This document shows positions 43,051 to 51,781 of a DNA stretch of 64,000 bases, piece by piece. Position 1 is the first letter of the stretch. Each line of letters starts with the position of its first letter. A program made the translations under genes and the position numbers. Below the pieces are notes generated by a model. It ran no database searches, was not told the origin of the DNA, and saw nothing but the letters and a program-made list of their open reading frames with translations. Source of the stretch: Victivallis vadensis (GTDB lineage: Bacteria > Verrucomicrobiota > Lentisphaeria > Victivallales > Victivallaceae). The DNA is taken from assembly GCF_003096415.1 (NCBI RefSeq), contig NZ_QEKH01000012.1, forward strand, positions 1-64,000, read 5' to 3'.

Positions 43051-44424
43051 TCAGATGCCGAGGCGTTCCCAGATCAGCCGGGCGCGCCAGGCGCGTTCGG
43101 CGGCGAGTTCCGGATTTTTCGACTCCGAAATCAGCCGGAGCAGCGCGTCGGTGGTGGAGAGCCGCAGGCTCAGGAAACCGTCCGGCCAGTCGAACCGCAG
43201 TCCGTCGAGATCCGAACACTCCACTTCCTCGCCGAATTCAAGGCGCAACTGGCGCAACTGCTGGTAGGCGTGCGGGGAGTTGTACGGAATGGTCTGCTTG
43301 ACGATGTGATAACGCGGCAACTCCTGCAATTGCCCGCTGAGCGGCTTTTTCCGCACCGCGATCGCTTCGAGCAGCAATCCGGCCATCAGGAAGCCGTCGA
43401 AACCGCGCTGGGGGCCGAAAGTGAAGGAGCCGCTGCCTTCGCCGCCGGCGACCGCGCCGAGCGCGCGGACCAGATCGATCACATTGGCCTGTCCGACTTT
43501 GGATTTTTCCAGAATGCAGCCGTGGCGGGCGACGATGTCGTCGAGGGCGCGGGTGCTGCAGATATTGGTGACGACTCTGGAACCTTTCGGATACCGTTCG
43601 AGCAGGTAGTCGGCGGCCAGCGGAAAGGTCAGCTCCTCGCTGAGGGGTTCACCGGTATCCGTGACCACTCCCATCCGGGAGAGGTCACGGTTGAAGACCA
43701 GCCCCGCCGCCGCGCCGAGGGGGGCGATGATCGACCGGATCGGGGATTCGCTGCGGGGGCGCGGCTCCGGGTCGCGCGGGATCACTCCCGAAACCGAATC
43801 GTTGACCGCGACCAGCCGGATGCCGAGCAGTTCGGCGAAGCGGGTTGCGTAAGCGGCCCCCGATCCGTTGCAGAAATCGCAGACCACGCGCAGGTCGGCG
43901 GCGGCGATCGCTTCGACGTTCAAATTGGCCGCGAGAAATTCCCAGTAGGCGTCCACGGCTGCGGGCGCCAACGGTGTGGCCGGTTTGATTGCGGAGGCCG
44001 GAACGTAGCGGAAGCGCCGTTCGTGATAGACGTCGAAAAGCTCCCGCTGCCGCAGCGGTTCAAAGTAGGAGCCGTCCGCACCGAGCGGAATCAAGGCGTT
44101 CCACCCGGCGCTCTGGTGGCCGCCGGTGATCAGGATGCCGCCGCCGGCCTTCAGGTGTGGGATCAGGAAGTGCATCATCCCGGCGGTCAATACGCCGCCG
44201 TCGATCACCTCGCAGCCGCTGCCGGTCAGGCTGGAAACCACCGCGCAGCGGAGCATCTCCGAGGAGACGCGCGGATCGACGCCGACCAGCACCGGCCCCT
44301 GCGGGTCCAGCGTGGCGAAAGCCGCCGCGAAATCGCATGCCGCCGCCGGAGTGAGACCGGGGCCGACCACGCCGCGCATTCCGGCTCCGCCCAGGCTGAG
44401 CTGTCTTGTACGAATATCCTGCAT
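43051..44424 (-). CDS. phosphomannomutase/phosphoglucomutase-like protein lacking catalytic residues
   Basis: 457 residues with the four-domain alpha-D-phosphohexomutase layout: LGGAGMRGVVGPGLTPAAACDF (usual FGTDGIRG...), VLVGVDPRVSSEMLRC, DLRVVCDFCNGSG and GGEGSGSF. Key residues differ from the family. The phosphoserine loop TASHNP reads TGGHQS (100-105), so Gly102 replaces the catalytic Ser. The metal loop DGDADR reads NRDLSR (245-250), keeping one Asp of three. The sugar loop GGEQSGH reads GGEGSGSF. The frame is intact over its full length, which argues for a retained non-catalytic or altered function rather than decay. No recognisable operon partner. Confidence 0.82.
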   Translation of the reverse strand: MQDIRTRQLSLGGAGMRGVVGPGLTPAAACDFAAAFATLDPQGPVLVGVDPRVSSEMLRCAVVSSLTGSGCEVIDGGVLTAGMMHFLIPHLKAGGGILITGGHQSAGWNALIPLGADGSYFEPLRQRELFDVYHERRFRYVPASAIKPATPLAPAAVDAYWEFLAANLNVEAIAAADLRVVCDFCNGSGAAYATRFAELLGIRLVAVNDSVSGVIPRDPEPRPRSESPIRSIIAPLGAAAGLVFNRDLSRMGVVTDTGEPLSEELTFPLAADYLLERYPKGSRVVTNICSTRALDDIVARHGCILEKSKVGQANVIDLVRALGAVAGGEGSGSFTFGPQRGFDGFLMAGLLLEAIAVRKKPLSGQLQELPRYHIVKQTIPYNSPHAYQQLRQLRLEFGEEVECSDLDGLRFDWPDGFLSLRLSTTDALLRLISESKNPELAAERAWRARLIWERLGI

Positions 44425-44503
44425 AATGGCAAATCACCTCGCGTTTTTCAAAGATAGCACGGCAAGGGAGGTTTTGCCACTTCCGCCGCCGGAAAATATG
44501 AAG

Positions 44504-44680
44504 TTATGCCGGCTGCTGTCCGGTCCAGACGGTCAGCCCGGAGAGGTCGCGGCGGTTCGGCCACAGGAAGCCGAGCAGATAGCCGACCGGCCAGAGCACG
44601 CCGTTGACCGCGATCGTCGTCCAGTAGGGATGGATCGGCAGGAAGCTGTAAAACGTGTTGAACATGAACGCGACGCCGTG
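44504..44680 (-). pseudogene. C-terminal remnant of a sodium:solute-symporter-like protein
   Basis: The minus strand encodes HGVAFMFNTFYSFLPIHPY, a membrane segment (AVNGVLWPVGYLLGFLWP), and NRRDLSGLTVWTGQQPA followed by a stop. This resembles the tail of a sodium/solute symporter. Upstream of about 44680 the frame loses protein character exactly where an unrelated plus-strand remnant begins, so a junction is likely. Confidence 0.5.
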
Positions 44681-44681
44681 C

Positions 44682-44768
44682 GTGACCGATCTGGACGGGA
44701 ACGGCAGCCCCGACCTGCTGGTTGACGCCGAGGACGGCAAAGTCTACTACTTCCTCGATCCGCGCTGA
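44682..44768 (+). pseudogene. C-terminal remnant of an FG-GAP/VCBS-repeat protein
   Basis: The plus strand encodes TDLDGNGSPDLLVDAEDGKV followed by YYFLDPR and TGA at 44766-44768. DxDGNGxxDLLV is a calcium-binding FG-GAP/VCBS repeat, common in large secreted proteins. Only the last 28 codons remain and no start or body is present. Confidence 0.55.
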
Positions 44769-44773
44769 CGTCC

Positions 44774-44808
44774 AAAAAACAGGCTCCACCCGGATTCGGA
44801 TGGAGCCT
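44774..44808 (-). terminator. terminator of eno
   Basis: On the minus strand AGGCTCCA and TGGAGCCT pair (with an inner CCG/CGG pair) and are followed by GTTTTTT. It starts 18 bases after the eno stop. Confidence 0.8.
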
Positions 44809-44825
44809 GACGGGAAATCGCCGGA

Positions 44826-46130
<1,305 letters not shown>

Positions 46131-46147
46131 TTAAAGGTGTCTAATTC

Positions 46148-46175
46148 ACAATATCACCTTTGCGCGGAATTTCAA
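46148..46175 (-). promoter_or_regulatory. putative promoter of eno
   Basis: Minus-strand TTGAAA and TATTGT with a 16-base spacer, about 48 bases before the eno ATG. Confidence 0.45.
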
Positions 46176-46182
46176 GTTGAAG

Positions 46183-46211
46183 TTGTAAAATGAGCGGGCA
46201 GGTGCTATCTT
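46183..46211 (+). promoter_or_regulatory. putative promoter of the lemA operon
   Basis: TTGTAA and TATCTT with a 17-base spacer, 36 bases before the lemA ATG, back to back with the eno promoter. Confidence 0.4.
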
Positions 46212-46247
46212 TTTAACAGAGACGGAACAGATTAAGGAGAAAACGAA

Positions 46248-46820
46248 ATGAAAGCATTGTTTATCACGCTCGGCGTGGTGGTCGCGGTGGTGGTGATCAC
46301 GGTGATCGCCTGCATCGGCATCCGGAACGGACTGATCGACCGGGATGAAAAGGTCCGGGAACAGTGGAGCCAGATTGAGACGCAGCTGCAGCGGCGCGCC
46401 GACCTGATCCCGAATCTGGTCAATACCGTGAAAGGGTACGCCAAACACGAGGAAAAAATCTTCACCGAAGTCGCCGACGCGCGCAGCCGTCTGCTGAGCG
46501 CGCAGGGGCCTGCCGCCAAGGCGGAGGCCGGTGCACAGCTCAACAGTGTGCTGGGACGGCTGCTGGCGGTCGCGGAAAACTATCCGCAGCTGAAAGCCAG
46601 CGACAACTTCGTGCGGCTGCAGGATGAACTGGCCGGCACGGAAAACCGGATCAGCGTGGCCCGCACCCGCTACAACCAGACCGTCCGCGACTTCAACGCC
46701 GCGATCCGCAAATTCCCCGGTTCGCTGTTCGCGCCGGGGCTGGATTTCAAGGCCGCCGAATACTTCCAGCCGCCGGAGGGCGCGGCGGCGGTCGCGAAAC
46801 CGCCGGCGGTGAGTTTCTGA
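46248..46820 (+). CDS. lemA: LemA family protein
   Basis: 190 residues: one N-terminal membrane helix (ALFITLGVVVAVVVITVIACIGI) and the LemA helical domain with its signature EQWSQIETQLQRRADLIPNLVNTVKGYAKHEEKIFTEVADARSRL, then ENYPQLKASDNFVRLQDELAGTENRISVARTRYNQTVRDFNAAIRKFPGSLFA. LemA proteins are membrane-associated, often encoded beside TPM-domain proteins of unclear role in envelope maintenance; the next two genes are such proteins. AAGGAG precedes the ATG. Confidence 0.93.
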   Translation: MKALFITLGVVVAVVVITVIACIGIRNGLIDRDEKVREQWSQIETQLQRRADLIPNLVNTVKGYAKHEEKIFTEVADARSRLLSAQGPAAKAEAGAQLNSVLGRLLAVAENYPQLKASDNFVRLQDELAGTENRISVARTRYNQTVRDFNAAIRKFPGSLFAPGLDFKAAEYFQPPEGAAAVAKPPAVSF

Positions 46821-46824
46821 TACG

Positions 46825-47532
46825 ATGAGAACATACGGCAAAATCATTCTGGCGGCGGTCGCGCTGTGCGGCGCGCTGTGGCTGGGAGCGGTGGAGGTGC
46901 CGCCGCTGACCGGCCGGGTGGTCGACCGGGCCGGGGTGTTCGGCGCGGGAGCGTCGCGGGTGGAGGCGGCGGTGCTGGCGCTGGAGAACGCCTCCGGCGG
47001 GCAGATGGCGGTGCTGACGGTTCCGACGCTGGACGGCGAACCGATCGAGGATTTTTCGATCCGGGTGGCCGAAGCGTGGAAGATCGGGCGCAAGGGCAAG
47101 GATAACGGCGCGATTCTGGTGATCGTGCCGGATGACCGCGAAATGCGGCTTGAAATCGGTTACGGCTGGGAAGGCGAGATCAACGATGCGAAGGCCGGGG
47201 ATGTGATCCGGGATATGGCGCCGTTTTTCCGTGCCGGAAATTATGCCGACGGCGCGGTTTACGCGGTCGGCAAGGTGCAGGAGTTCGTGACCGGGAAAGC
47301 GCCGGAAGGGCAGCCGGTTCCGCCGAAACGGCGCGATTCGGGGGACAGCCCCGTGGCGGCGATCATCGTCTTTGTGGTGATCCTGCTGCTGGTCCTCGGA
47401 CGGGGGCGCGGCTTCTTCTTCCTGGGCGGCGGCGGCTTCGGCGGAGGCGGCGGCTTCCGTGGCGGCGGGGGAGGCAGTTTTTCCGGCGGCGGAGGCGGCT
47501 TCGGAGGAGGCGGCGCTTCGGGCAAGTGGTGA
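46825..47532 (+). CDS. TPM-domain membrane protein, copy 1
   Basis: 235 residues: signal peptide (about 1-20), TPM domain (VPPLTGRVVDRAGVFGAGASRVEAAVLALENASGGQMAVLTVPTLDGEPIEDFSIRVAEAWKIGRKGKDNGAILVIVPDDREMRLEIGYGWEGEINDAKAGDVIRDM), a membrane helix (VAAIIVFVVILLLVLGRG) and a Gly-rich tail ending GGGFGGGGASGKW. The layout is that of YgcG-like proteins. TPM proteins include a thylakoid phosphatase, but bacterial roles are uncertain. Immediately downstream of lemA, the usual arrangement. Confidence 0.9.
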   Translation: MRTYGKIILAAVALCGALWLGAVEVPPLTGRVVDRAGVFGAGASRVEAAVLALENASGGQMAVLTVPTLDGEPIEDFSIRVAEAWKIGRKGKDNGAILVIVPDDREMRLEIGYGWEGEINDAKAGDVIRDMAPFFRAGNYADGAVYAVGKVQEFVTGKAPEGQPVPPKRRDSGDSPVAAIIVFVVILLLVLGRGRGFFFLGGGGFGGGGGFRGGGGGSFSGGGGGFGGGGASGKW

Positions 47533-47565
47533 ATCAAGAATTGTTACGGAAGGAGGCGGGGCTGG

Positions 47566-48312
47566 ATGCGGAAGTTTATGCTTGCGGTTTGGGTGGCGGT
47601 GTTCACCTTTTCGGTATGGGCTGTGACGGATGTGCCGGCGCTGACCGGCCGGGTGGTGGACAGGGCGGGAATTTTCCCGGAAAGCGATCGGCGGGAACTG
47701 ACGGAGCAGTTGGAGGCGTTTGAACGGATCACCGGCGGGCAGATGGCGGTGTTGACGGTGCCGACGCTGGATGGTGAACCGATCGAGGATTTCTCGATCC
47801 GAGTGGCCGAAGCATGGAAACTCGGTTATCAGGGAAAGGACAATGGTATATTGCTGCTGATCGTACCGCCGGAGCGGCAGATGCGTTTGGAAGTCGGCTA
47901 TGGCTGGGAGCATCTGGTTACCGATGCCCGTGCCGGTGATGTGATCCGTGCGATGGCGCCTGGTTTCCGGGAAAAGCAGTATGCACAGGCCGTGGCGCAG
48001 GCGATCCGGCATTTGCAGGGGTTTATCGGGACGGGAAATGGCCCGACTGCAAAAGACGGATTGATATTCTGGGGAATATTGGCAGCTTTTGTGACTGCGG
48101 TCGGCTGGTCTGTCTATAAGTTTGGCAAATGGGTATTGAAGCCACAGTCTCCAAAAGAAATACGGAAATTTTCGCTTAAAACCAAAGGTGGTTCGTCATA
48201 CTCCTGCCACTCTGGTGGTTTCGAAGGCGGCGGCTTCCGTGGCGGCGGGGGAGGCGGTTTTTCCGGCGGCGGAGGCGGCTTCGGAGGAGGCGGCGCTTCG
48301 GGCAGGTGGTAA
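47566..48312 (+). CDS. TPM-domain membrane protein, copy 2
   Basis: 248 residues, a tandem paralogue of the preceding gene: VPALTGRVVDRAGIFPESDRRELTEQLEAFERITGGQMAVLTVPTLDGEPIEDFSIRVAEAWKLGYQGKDNGILLLIVPPERQMRLEVGYGWEHLVTDARAGDVIRAM. The region between the TPM domain and the tail (about residues 140-220) differs and is lower in GC. The last 80 bases, encoding the Gly-rich tail, are nearly identical to those of copy 1, with about two changes. GGAGGCGG precedes the ATG. Confidence 0.9.
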   Translation: MRKFMLAVWVAVFTFSVWAVTDVPALTGRVVDRAGIFPESDRRELTEQLEAFERITGGQMAVLTVPTLDGEPIEDFSIRVAEAWKLGYQGKDNGILLLIVPPERQMRLEVGYGWEHLVTDARAGDVIRAMAPGFREKQYAQAVAQAIRHLQGFIGTGNGPTAKDGLIFWGILAAFVTAVGWSVYKFGKWVLKPQSPKEIRKFSLKTKGGSSYSCHSGGFEGGGFRGGGGGGFSGGGGGFGGGGASGRW

Positions 48313-48316
48313 GTTC

Positions 48317-48345
48317 TTGAACTTCCGCCGCCGGAATGGTATATT
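48317..48345 (+). promoter_or_regulatory. putative promoter of the amidohydrolase gene
   Basis: TTGAAC and TATATT with a 17-base spacer, directly after the preceding stop and 28 bases before the ATG. Confidence 0.55.
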
Positions 48346-48373
48346 ATCTCCTCCTGAGGAGGATTGGTGTATT

Positions 48374-49249
48374 ATGAAGATTATCGATGCGCATCTGCAC
48401 TTTTCAAAGTTCGACGGTTTCGACGAGCGGGCCCGCGAAGCCGGGCATATCAACAGCGCCGAACATCTGCTGGCCGAATTCGACCGGCTCGGCATTGAGG
48501 CGGCGGTCGCGATGGGGGCCGGGCGCGGCGGTTCGCCGGAGGGGGAGTGCCTGCCGATGACGGTCAATCTGGCCGGTCCGTTTGATCCGGTCCGCTACGG
48601 CCAGCCCCGGCGCATCGCCTATTGTGCTGGCGTGGAGAGCGACGTGCTGAACAAGGCCAATCAGAAGCGGTCCGTCGCGCTGTTCGAGGAGCGGCTGCGC
48701 GATCCGCACTGCGTCGGAATCAAGATGTATCCCGGCTACAACCGCCGTTATCTGAACGATCCGTTGCACTATCCGCTTTACGAACTGGCCGAACATTACG
48801 ATGTGCCGGTCGCGATCCACACCGGCGATACCGCGACGGCCAACGCGCTGGTCAAGTATTCGCATCCGCTGACGGTGGACGAGGTGGCGGTGAACTTTCC
48901 CCGGGTGCGCTTCGTGATGGCGCACTACGGGAATCCGTGGGTGATCGACGCGACCGAGGTGGCGGCGAAGAATCCGAATGTGTTCATCGACCTCTCCGGC
49001 CTCGCGGTCGGGAACTTCGACCCGGAGTGGTTCTGGAACGACTATTCCGGCTACCTCCAGCATCTGAAAACATGGATGAACTACCTGTCGGATTACGGCA
49101 AATTCATGTACGGCACCGACTGGCCGCTGGTGAACCTTGAAGCCTACCTGACCGTGCTGCGCCGTCTGGTGCCGGAGAAGGCTCACAATCTGGTTTTCCG
49201 GGAAAACGCGCTGCGCATCTATTCGAAACTCAACGCATTGCTCGCATAA
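48374..49249 (+). CDS. amidohydrolase-family (type 2) metal-dependent hydrolase
   Basis: 291 residues, a TIM-barrel amidohydrolase. MKIIDAHLHFSKFDGF holds the HxH metal motif. VPVAIHTGDTA, RVRFVMAHYGNPWVIDATEVAAKNPNVFIDLSGLAVG (His of the third strand) and KFMYGTDWPLV (the final Asp) complete the set. This group includes decarboxylases and lactonases acting on aromatic or sugar-acid compounds; no substrate can be named. GAGGA stands before the ATG. Flanked on the right by a broken gene, so the transcription unit is single. Confidence 0.88.
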   Translation: MKIIDAHLHFSKFDGFDERAREAGHINSAEHLLAEFDRLGIEAAVAMGAGRGGSPEGECLPMTVNLAGPFDPVRYGQPRRIAYCAGVESDVLNKANQKRSVALFEERLRDPHCVGIKMYPGYNRRYLNDPLHYPLYELAEHYDVPVAIHTGDTATANALVKYSHPLTVDEVAVNFPRVRFVMAHYGNPWVIDATEVAAKNPNVFIDLSGLAVGNFDPEWFWNDYSGYLQHLKTWMNYLSDYGKFMYGTDWPLVNLEAYLTVLRRLVPEKAHNLVFRENALRIYSKLNALLA

Positions 49250-49264
49250 CATAAGGAGGTGCCT

Positions 49265-49536
49265 GTGCTGAAATTCAATGAGATTCAGGAAGCGTATGAT
49301 TATGCAGCTTTCTGCTGAGCGGGCCGGAGCAGGACGAAGTCGAACGAATTTTTTCGCACCGGGGCGCCTACGGCAACTGGAAAGACTTTTTGTGTGAGCG
49401 GGGACTTCTGCAGGAGTGGTACGACTTTTCCGAGCAGGCCGAGGTCGAAGCCCTGAAAGACTGGCTCGATTTTAATCAGGTCGCCTACGAGGATGAGAAC
49501 GGGAATGTAGTGACCCCGTCGCCGAAGGAGTGGTAA
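49265..49536 (+). pseudogene. UPF0158-family gene with internal deletion and frameshift
   Basis: The GTG at 49265 has a perfect AAGGAGG before it. The first frame gives LKFNEIQEAYDYAAF and then hits TGA. A shifted frame continues LLSGPEQDEVERIFSHRGAY, NWKDFLCERGLLQEWYDF, VEALKDWLDFNQVAYED and stops at 49534-49536. These are the N-terminal and C-terminal ends of UPF0158 proteins, which are normally about 140 residues; the acidic middle section is missing. Adding one C at TTC (about 49311) joins the frames. So the gene has lost its middle and is out of frame. Confidence 0.65.
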
Positions 49537-49651
49537 ACCGTCATATCATGAAGGCCGGTATGATGGAACTGCCAGCGGTGACACGGTTTCGGCCATGCGA
49601 TGCGTCAGAGCAATTATGACAGGGATAAGGCATTGCTGCGTGTTTTGAAGA

Positions 49652-50305
49652 ATGCGCCGTTTCTCCCACTTTCCTTACAAGCAGCACCAATATACATTTG
49701 CTATGGAAATGAAAGTATTGAAACCTGTAAGGCTTGGGGGACCACCATTGGTTCAAATTGGAGGAATAATATTTTTATCTCTATTTATTGGAGGTATTTA
49801 TATCCCATTATATCAGGAAAATGTTGCTTTTCGGAATCTTTTGTTCAGCACTTGGTGGCCCTGGGTACTTCCCTGCTTCCCCTTAATGTGGCTTTTATGG
49901 TTTATCGCAGAGTCCATGATTGTTCTTCAGGCAAAGCATCGTATGTTGCAGCTGCTTGATTTTCAGTTCGACAAAAGAAATGAAAACATCCGGATTACAT
50001 TTAAGCTCATTGGTGTTCCGCAGTCGCAGGTAACAGAAAAAATGTTGAAAGCAAAATATCAGCCTGTTTACGGAGGAGGTCTGCCGAGTCGTTTTAAATA
50101 CCAGCAGATGATTTATGATGCCGATGAAGATTTGTATGAGATCATAATCAATACCTCGGGCCTGCTGATCGAAATCAAGGATATATTTATTTACGTGGAG
50201 CAAAAAAAGGGGATAATACCATATCACTGTATTTATTTAGTTCACCGATTCGGCGGAGCAAAGCAATCGGCATGTCTGATTTTCGATAAAAGGCAATTGA
50301 AGTGA
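49652..50305 (+). CDS. hypothetical membrane protein, AT-rich
   Basis: 217 residues (or 200 if MEMKVLKP at 49703 is the start). Two membrane segments (LVQIGGIIFLSLFIGGIYIPL and LLFSTWWPWVLPCFPLMWLLWFI) are followed by a soluble domain that alternates strands and helices (NIRITFKLIGVPQSQVTEKMLKAKYQ, DEDLYEIIINTSGLLIEIKDIFIYV). No family recognised. Codon use is markedly AT-rich compared with every neighbour, as is the next gene, which points to recent transfer. No convincing ribosome binding site at either start. Confidence 0.55.
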   Translation: MRRFSHFPYKQHQYTFAMEMKVLKPVRLGGPPLVQIGGIIFLSLFIGGIYIPLYQENVAFRNLLFSTWWPWVLPCFPLMWLLWFIAESMIVLQAKHRMLQLLDFQFDKRNENIRITFKLIGVPQSQVTEKMLKAKYQPVYGGGLPSRFKYQQMIYDADEDLYEIIINTSGLLIEIKDIFIYVEQKKGIIPYHCIYLVHRFGGAKQSACLIFDKRQLK

Positions 50306-50406
50306 TTTGAAGGTCCGGGATAAGTTGCGAGCCGGCAGCCGGTTGTTTGCCGCAGATGAGGCACGAGTGACGTTCTGTCATTTCTCAATTTTGGCTGGGT
50401 GCCGGT

Positions 50407-50793
50407 TTATTGCAAAGTTTTTTCTTCGCCATTTTCTACCGCCGTTGTGATGATTTTCTGGACAATCGCTTTAATGTAACATCCATAGCTTGAATATAAA
50501 TAAAACACATATTTCCCGGAATACTCATCAAAACGAACCTTAGTGCCGTCTGTTTCTTTGATGAAGATTTTATCAAAATCATCCCGCGTGATATTTTTCA
50601 ATTCAAAGATCTCGATATCCAGAATGATATTTCCCTCTTTGAGTTCCGAACAATAAAAATATTGAATATCAATCAGATGGATATTGTAAAGTCTGGGCGT
50701 TTCTGTAAAGCATTCAGAAAATGAAAGAACAATTTCCTTTGATGACATGTTGATATTGTACAGATTATAATCATGCAAAAAATGGATATCCAT
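50407..50793 (-). CDS. hypothetical protein, AT-rich
   Basis: 128 residues, no membrane segment and no known family. Mostly beta strands: EIVLSFSECFTETPRLYNIHLIDIQYFY, NIILDIEIFELKNI, GKYVFYLYSSYGCYIKAIVQKI. AGGGA is seven bases before the ATG. Strongly AT-rich, like the gene convergent with it. The pair could be an acquired two-gene module, but I see no toxin-antitoxin or defence signature. Confidence 0.6.
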   Translation of the reverse strand: MDIHFLHDYNLYNINMSSKEIVLSFSECFTETPRLYNIHLIDIQYFYCSELKEGNIILDIEIFELKNITRDDFDKIFIKETDGTKVRFDEYSGKYVFYLYSSYGCYIKAIVQKIITTAVENGEEKTLQ

Positions 50794-50847
50794 GATATTT
50801 CCCTGGTTAAATGTGACTGGCGGCGGAACCGGAGTGGAGCGGGCATG

Positions 50848-50878
50848 AAAAAAGACGTTCCGGTCGGGGAACGTCTTT
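50848..50878 (-). terminator. terminator of the RRM-protein gene
   Basis: On the minus strand AAAGACGTTCC and GGAACGTCTTT form a perfect 11-bp stem with a six-base loop, followed by three further T residues. Confidence 0.8.
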
Positions 50879-50894
50879 GGCTGTTGCGGTGGGA

Positions 50895-51212
50895 TTACCA
50901 GCGGCTGCCGCCGTCTCCGCCGCCGAAACCGCCGCGGCGCTCACCGCCGAAGTTGCCCCGCGGACGCTCTTCGCGCGGACGCGCTTCATTCACGACCGCC
51001 TTGCGGCCGCCGATCTCCTTGCCGTTCAGCTCTTCGATCGCCTGGCGGGCTTCGTTGTCGTTCGGCATTTCGACAAAGCCGAAGCCTTTGGATTTGCCGG
51101 ATTCACGATCGGTTACGATCCGGGCGGTGCTGACTTCGCCGAAAGCGCCGAAGGTCGACTTCAATTCGTCACGGTCGGTGGAGTACGGCAGATTGCCCAC
51201 GTAGATGTTCAT
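50895..51212 (-). CDS. RNA-binding protein with one RRM domain
   Basis: 105 residues. MNIYVGNLPYSTDRDELKSTF holds RNP2 (IYVGNL), and SKGFGFVEMPNDNEARQAIEELNG holds RNP1 (KGFGFVEM). The C-terminal tail is Arg- and Gly-rich (RPRGNFGGERRGGFGGGDG), as in bacterial Rbp-type cold- or stress-associated RNA-binding proteins. The ATG AAC start has AAAGGA ten bases upstream; a GTG two codons earlier is an alternative. A putative promoter lies about 300 bases upstream, giving a long leader. Confidence 0.92.
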   Translation of the reverse strand: MNIYVGNLPYSTDRDELKSTFGAFGEVSTARIVTDRESGKSKGFGFVEMPNDNEARQAIEELNGKEIGGRKAVVNEARPREERPRGNFGGERRGGFGGGDGGSRW

Positions 51213-51513
51213 CCTCACTCATTCCTTTCTCTCTTCATTGTTCCGGTTTTCCGGACCCCCCGGAATCCCTGTTGATCTTGTCGCCTGTGCCCCGATGGTT
51301 TAAACTTCTGGTTGAATCTGCGCTGGAAAATGCCGAACCGTCAGGGGAATACAGGCGGAATGCTGATGTCGGGAATCGCCGGCGAGATTAAAGGAAACGT
51401 CTTCCGAAATCTGGAAAACGGTGCCAACTGGCTGAAAATTGTAGACTTAGCAATACTTTGAATAAATAAGATCCAATCGAAAAATGACTAAACCATCATC
51501 AAAATCTACAAAT
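51213..51513 (-). other. long 5' leader of the RRM gene, no ORF seen
   Basis: About 295 bases lie between the predicted transcription start and the RRM start codon. I see no credible gene and no riboswitch I can name. Long leaders are a feature of temperature-regulated RNA-binding and cold-shock genes. Confidence 0.4.
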
Positions 51514-51541
51514 ATTATACCGGAAAAAAACTCAATGTCAA
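51514..51541 (-). promoter_or_regulatory. promoter upstream of the RRM gene
   Basis: Minus-strand TTGACA and TATAAT, both consensus, with a 16-base spacer, inside a strongly AT-rich stretch. Confidence 0.65.
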
Positions 51542-51695
51542 TAGCTGGAAGGAAAAAATGTGAAAAAACATCGAAAAAAAATCGCTTTTGAAGTTGATTT
51601 TCCGAAGTTGTGACGAATTTTTCCGGCAGAAACCGTCAGGAGGGAAAGCAACGGAGCGAAACCGGTCTGCTTTCCGGGAATGACGCGGAAAAAGG

Positions 51696-51724
51696 TTGAT
51701 TTTTCCGGCGGCGGCGGTTATATT
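51696..51724 (+). promoter_or_regulatory. putative promoter of the polyene-type cluster
   Basis: TTGATT and TATATT with a 17-base spacer, 57 bases before the first cluster gene. No further promoter is seen up to the right edge, in keeping with one long operon. Confidence 0.55.
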
Positions 51725-51781
51725 AAACGGATGGCTATGAGTTATTTTATCAGATGAAATATAAGGTAAACCGCACATTCA

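Noticed and set aside
47430-48312. Repeated GGCGGCGGA-type units that look like a short tandem array
   Set aside because: They encode the Gly-rich tails of the two TPM proteins in frame; spacing is irregular and no spacers exist, so not CRISPR.
48349-48363. TCCTCC-TGA-GGAGGA hairpin covering the ribosome binding site of the amidohydrolase gene
   Set aside because: The predicted promoter would start transcription at about 48352, inside the left arm, so the hairpin would probably not form in the mRNA.
49310-49316. In-frame TGA in the UPF0158 remnant as a possible selenocysteine codon
   Set aside because: The reading frame after the TGA is not family-like; the shifted frame is, so a frameshift explains it.
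51515-51778. Minus-strand ORF of 87 codons upstream of the cluster
   Set aside because: Phe/Ser-rich translation of AT-rich DNA, no ribosome binding site, and it overlaps the predicted RRM promoter.
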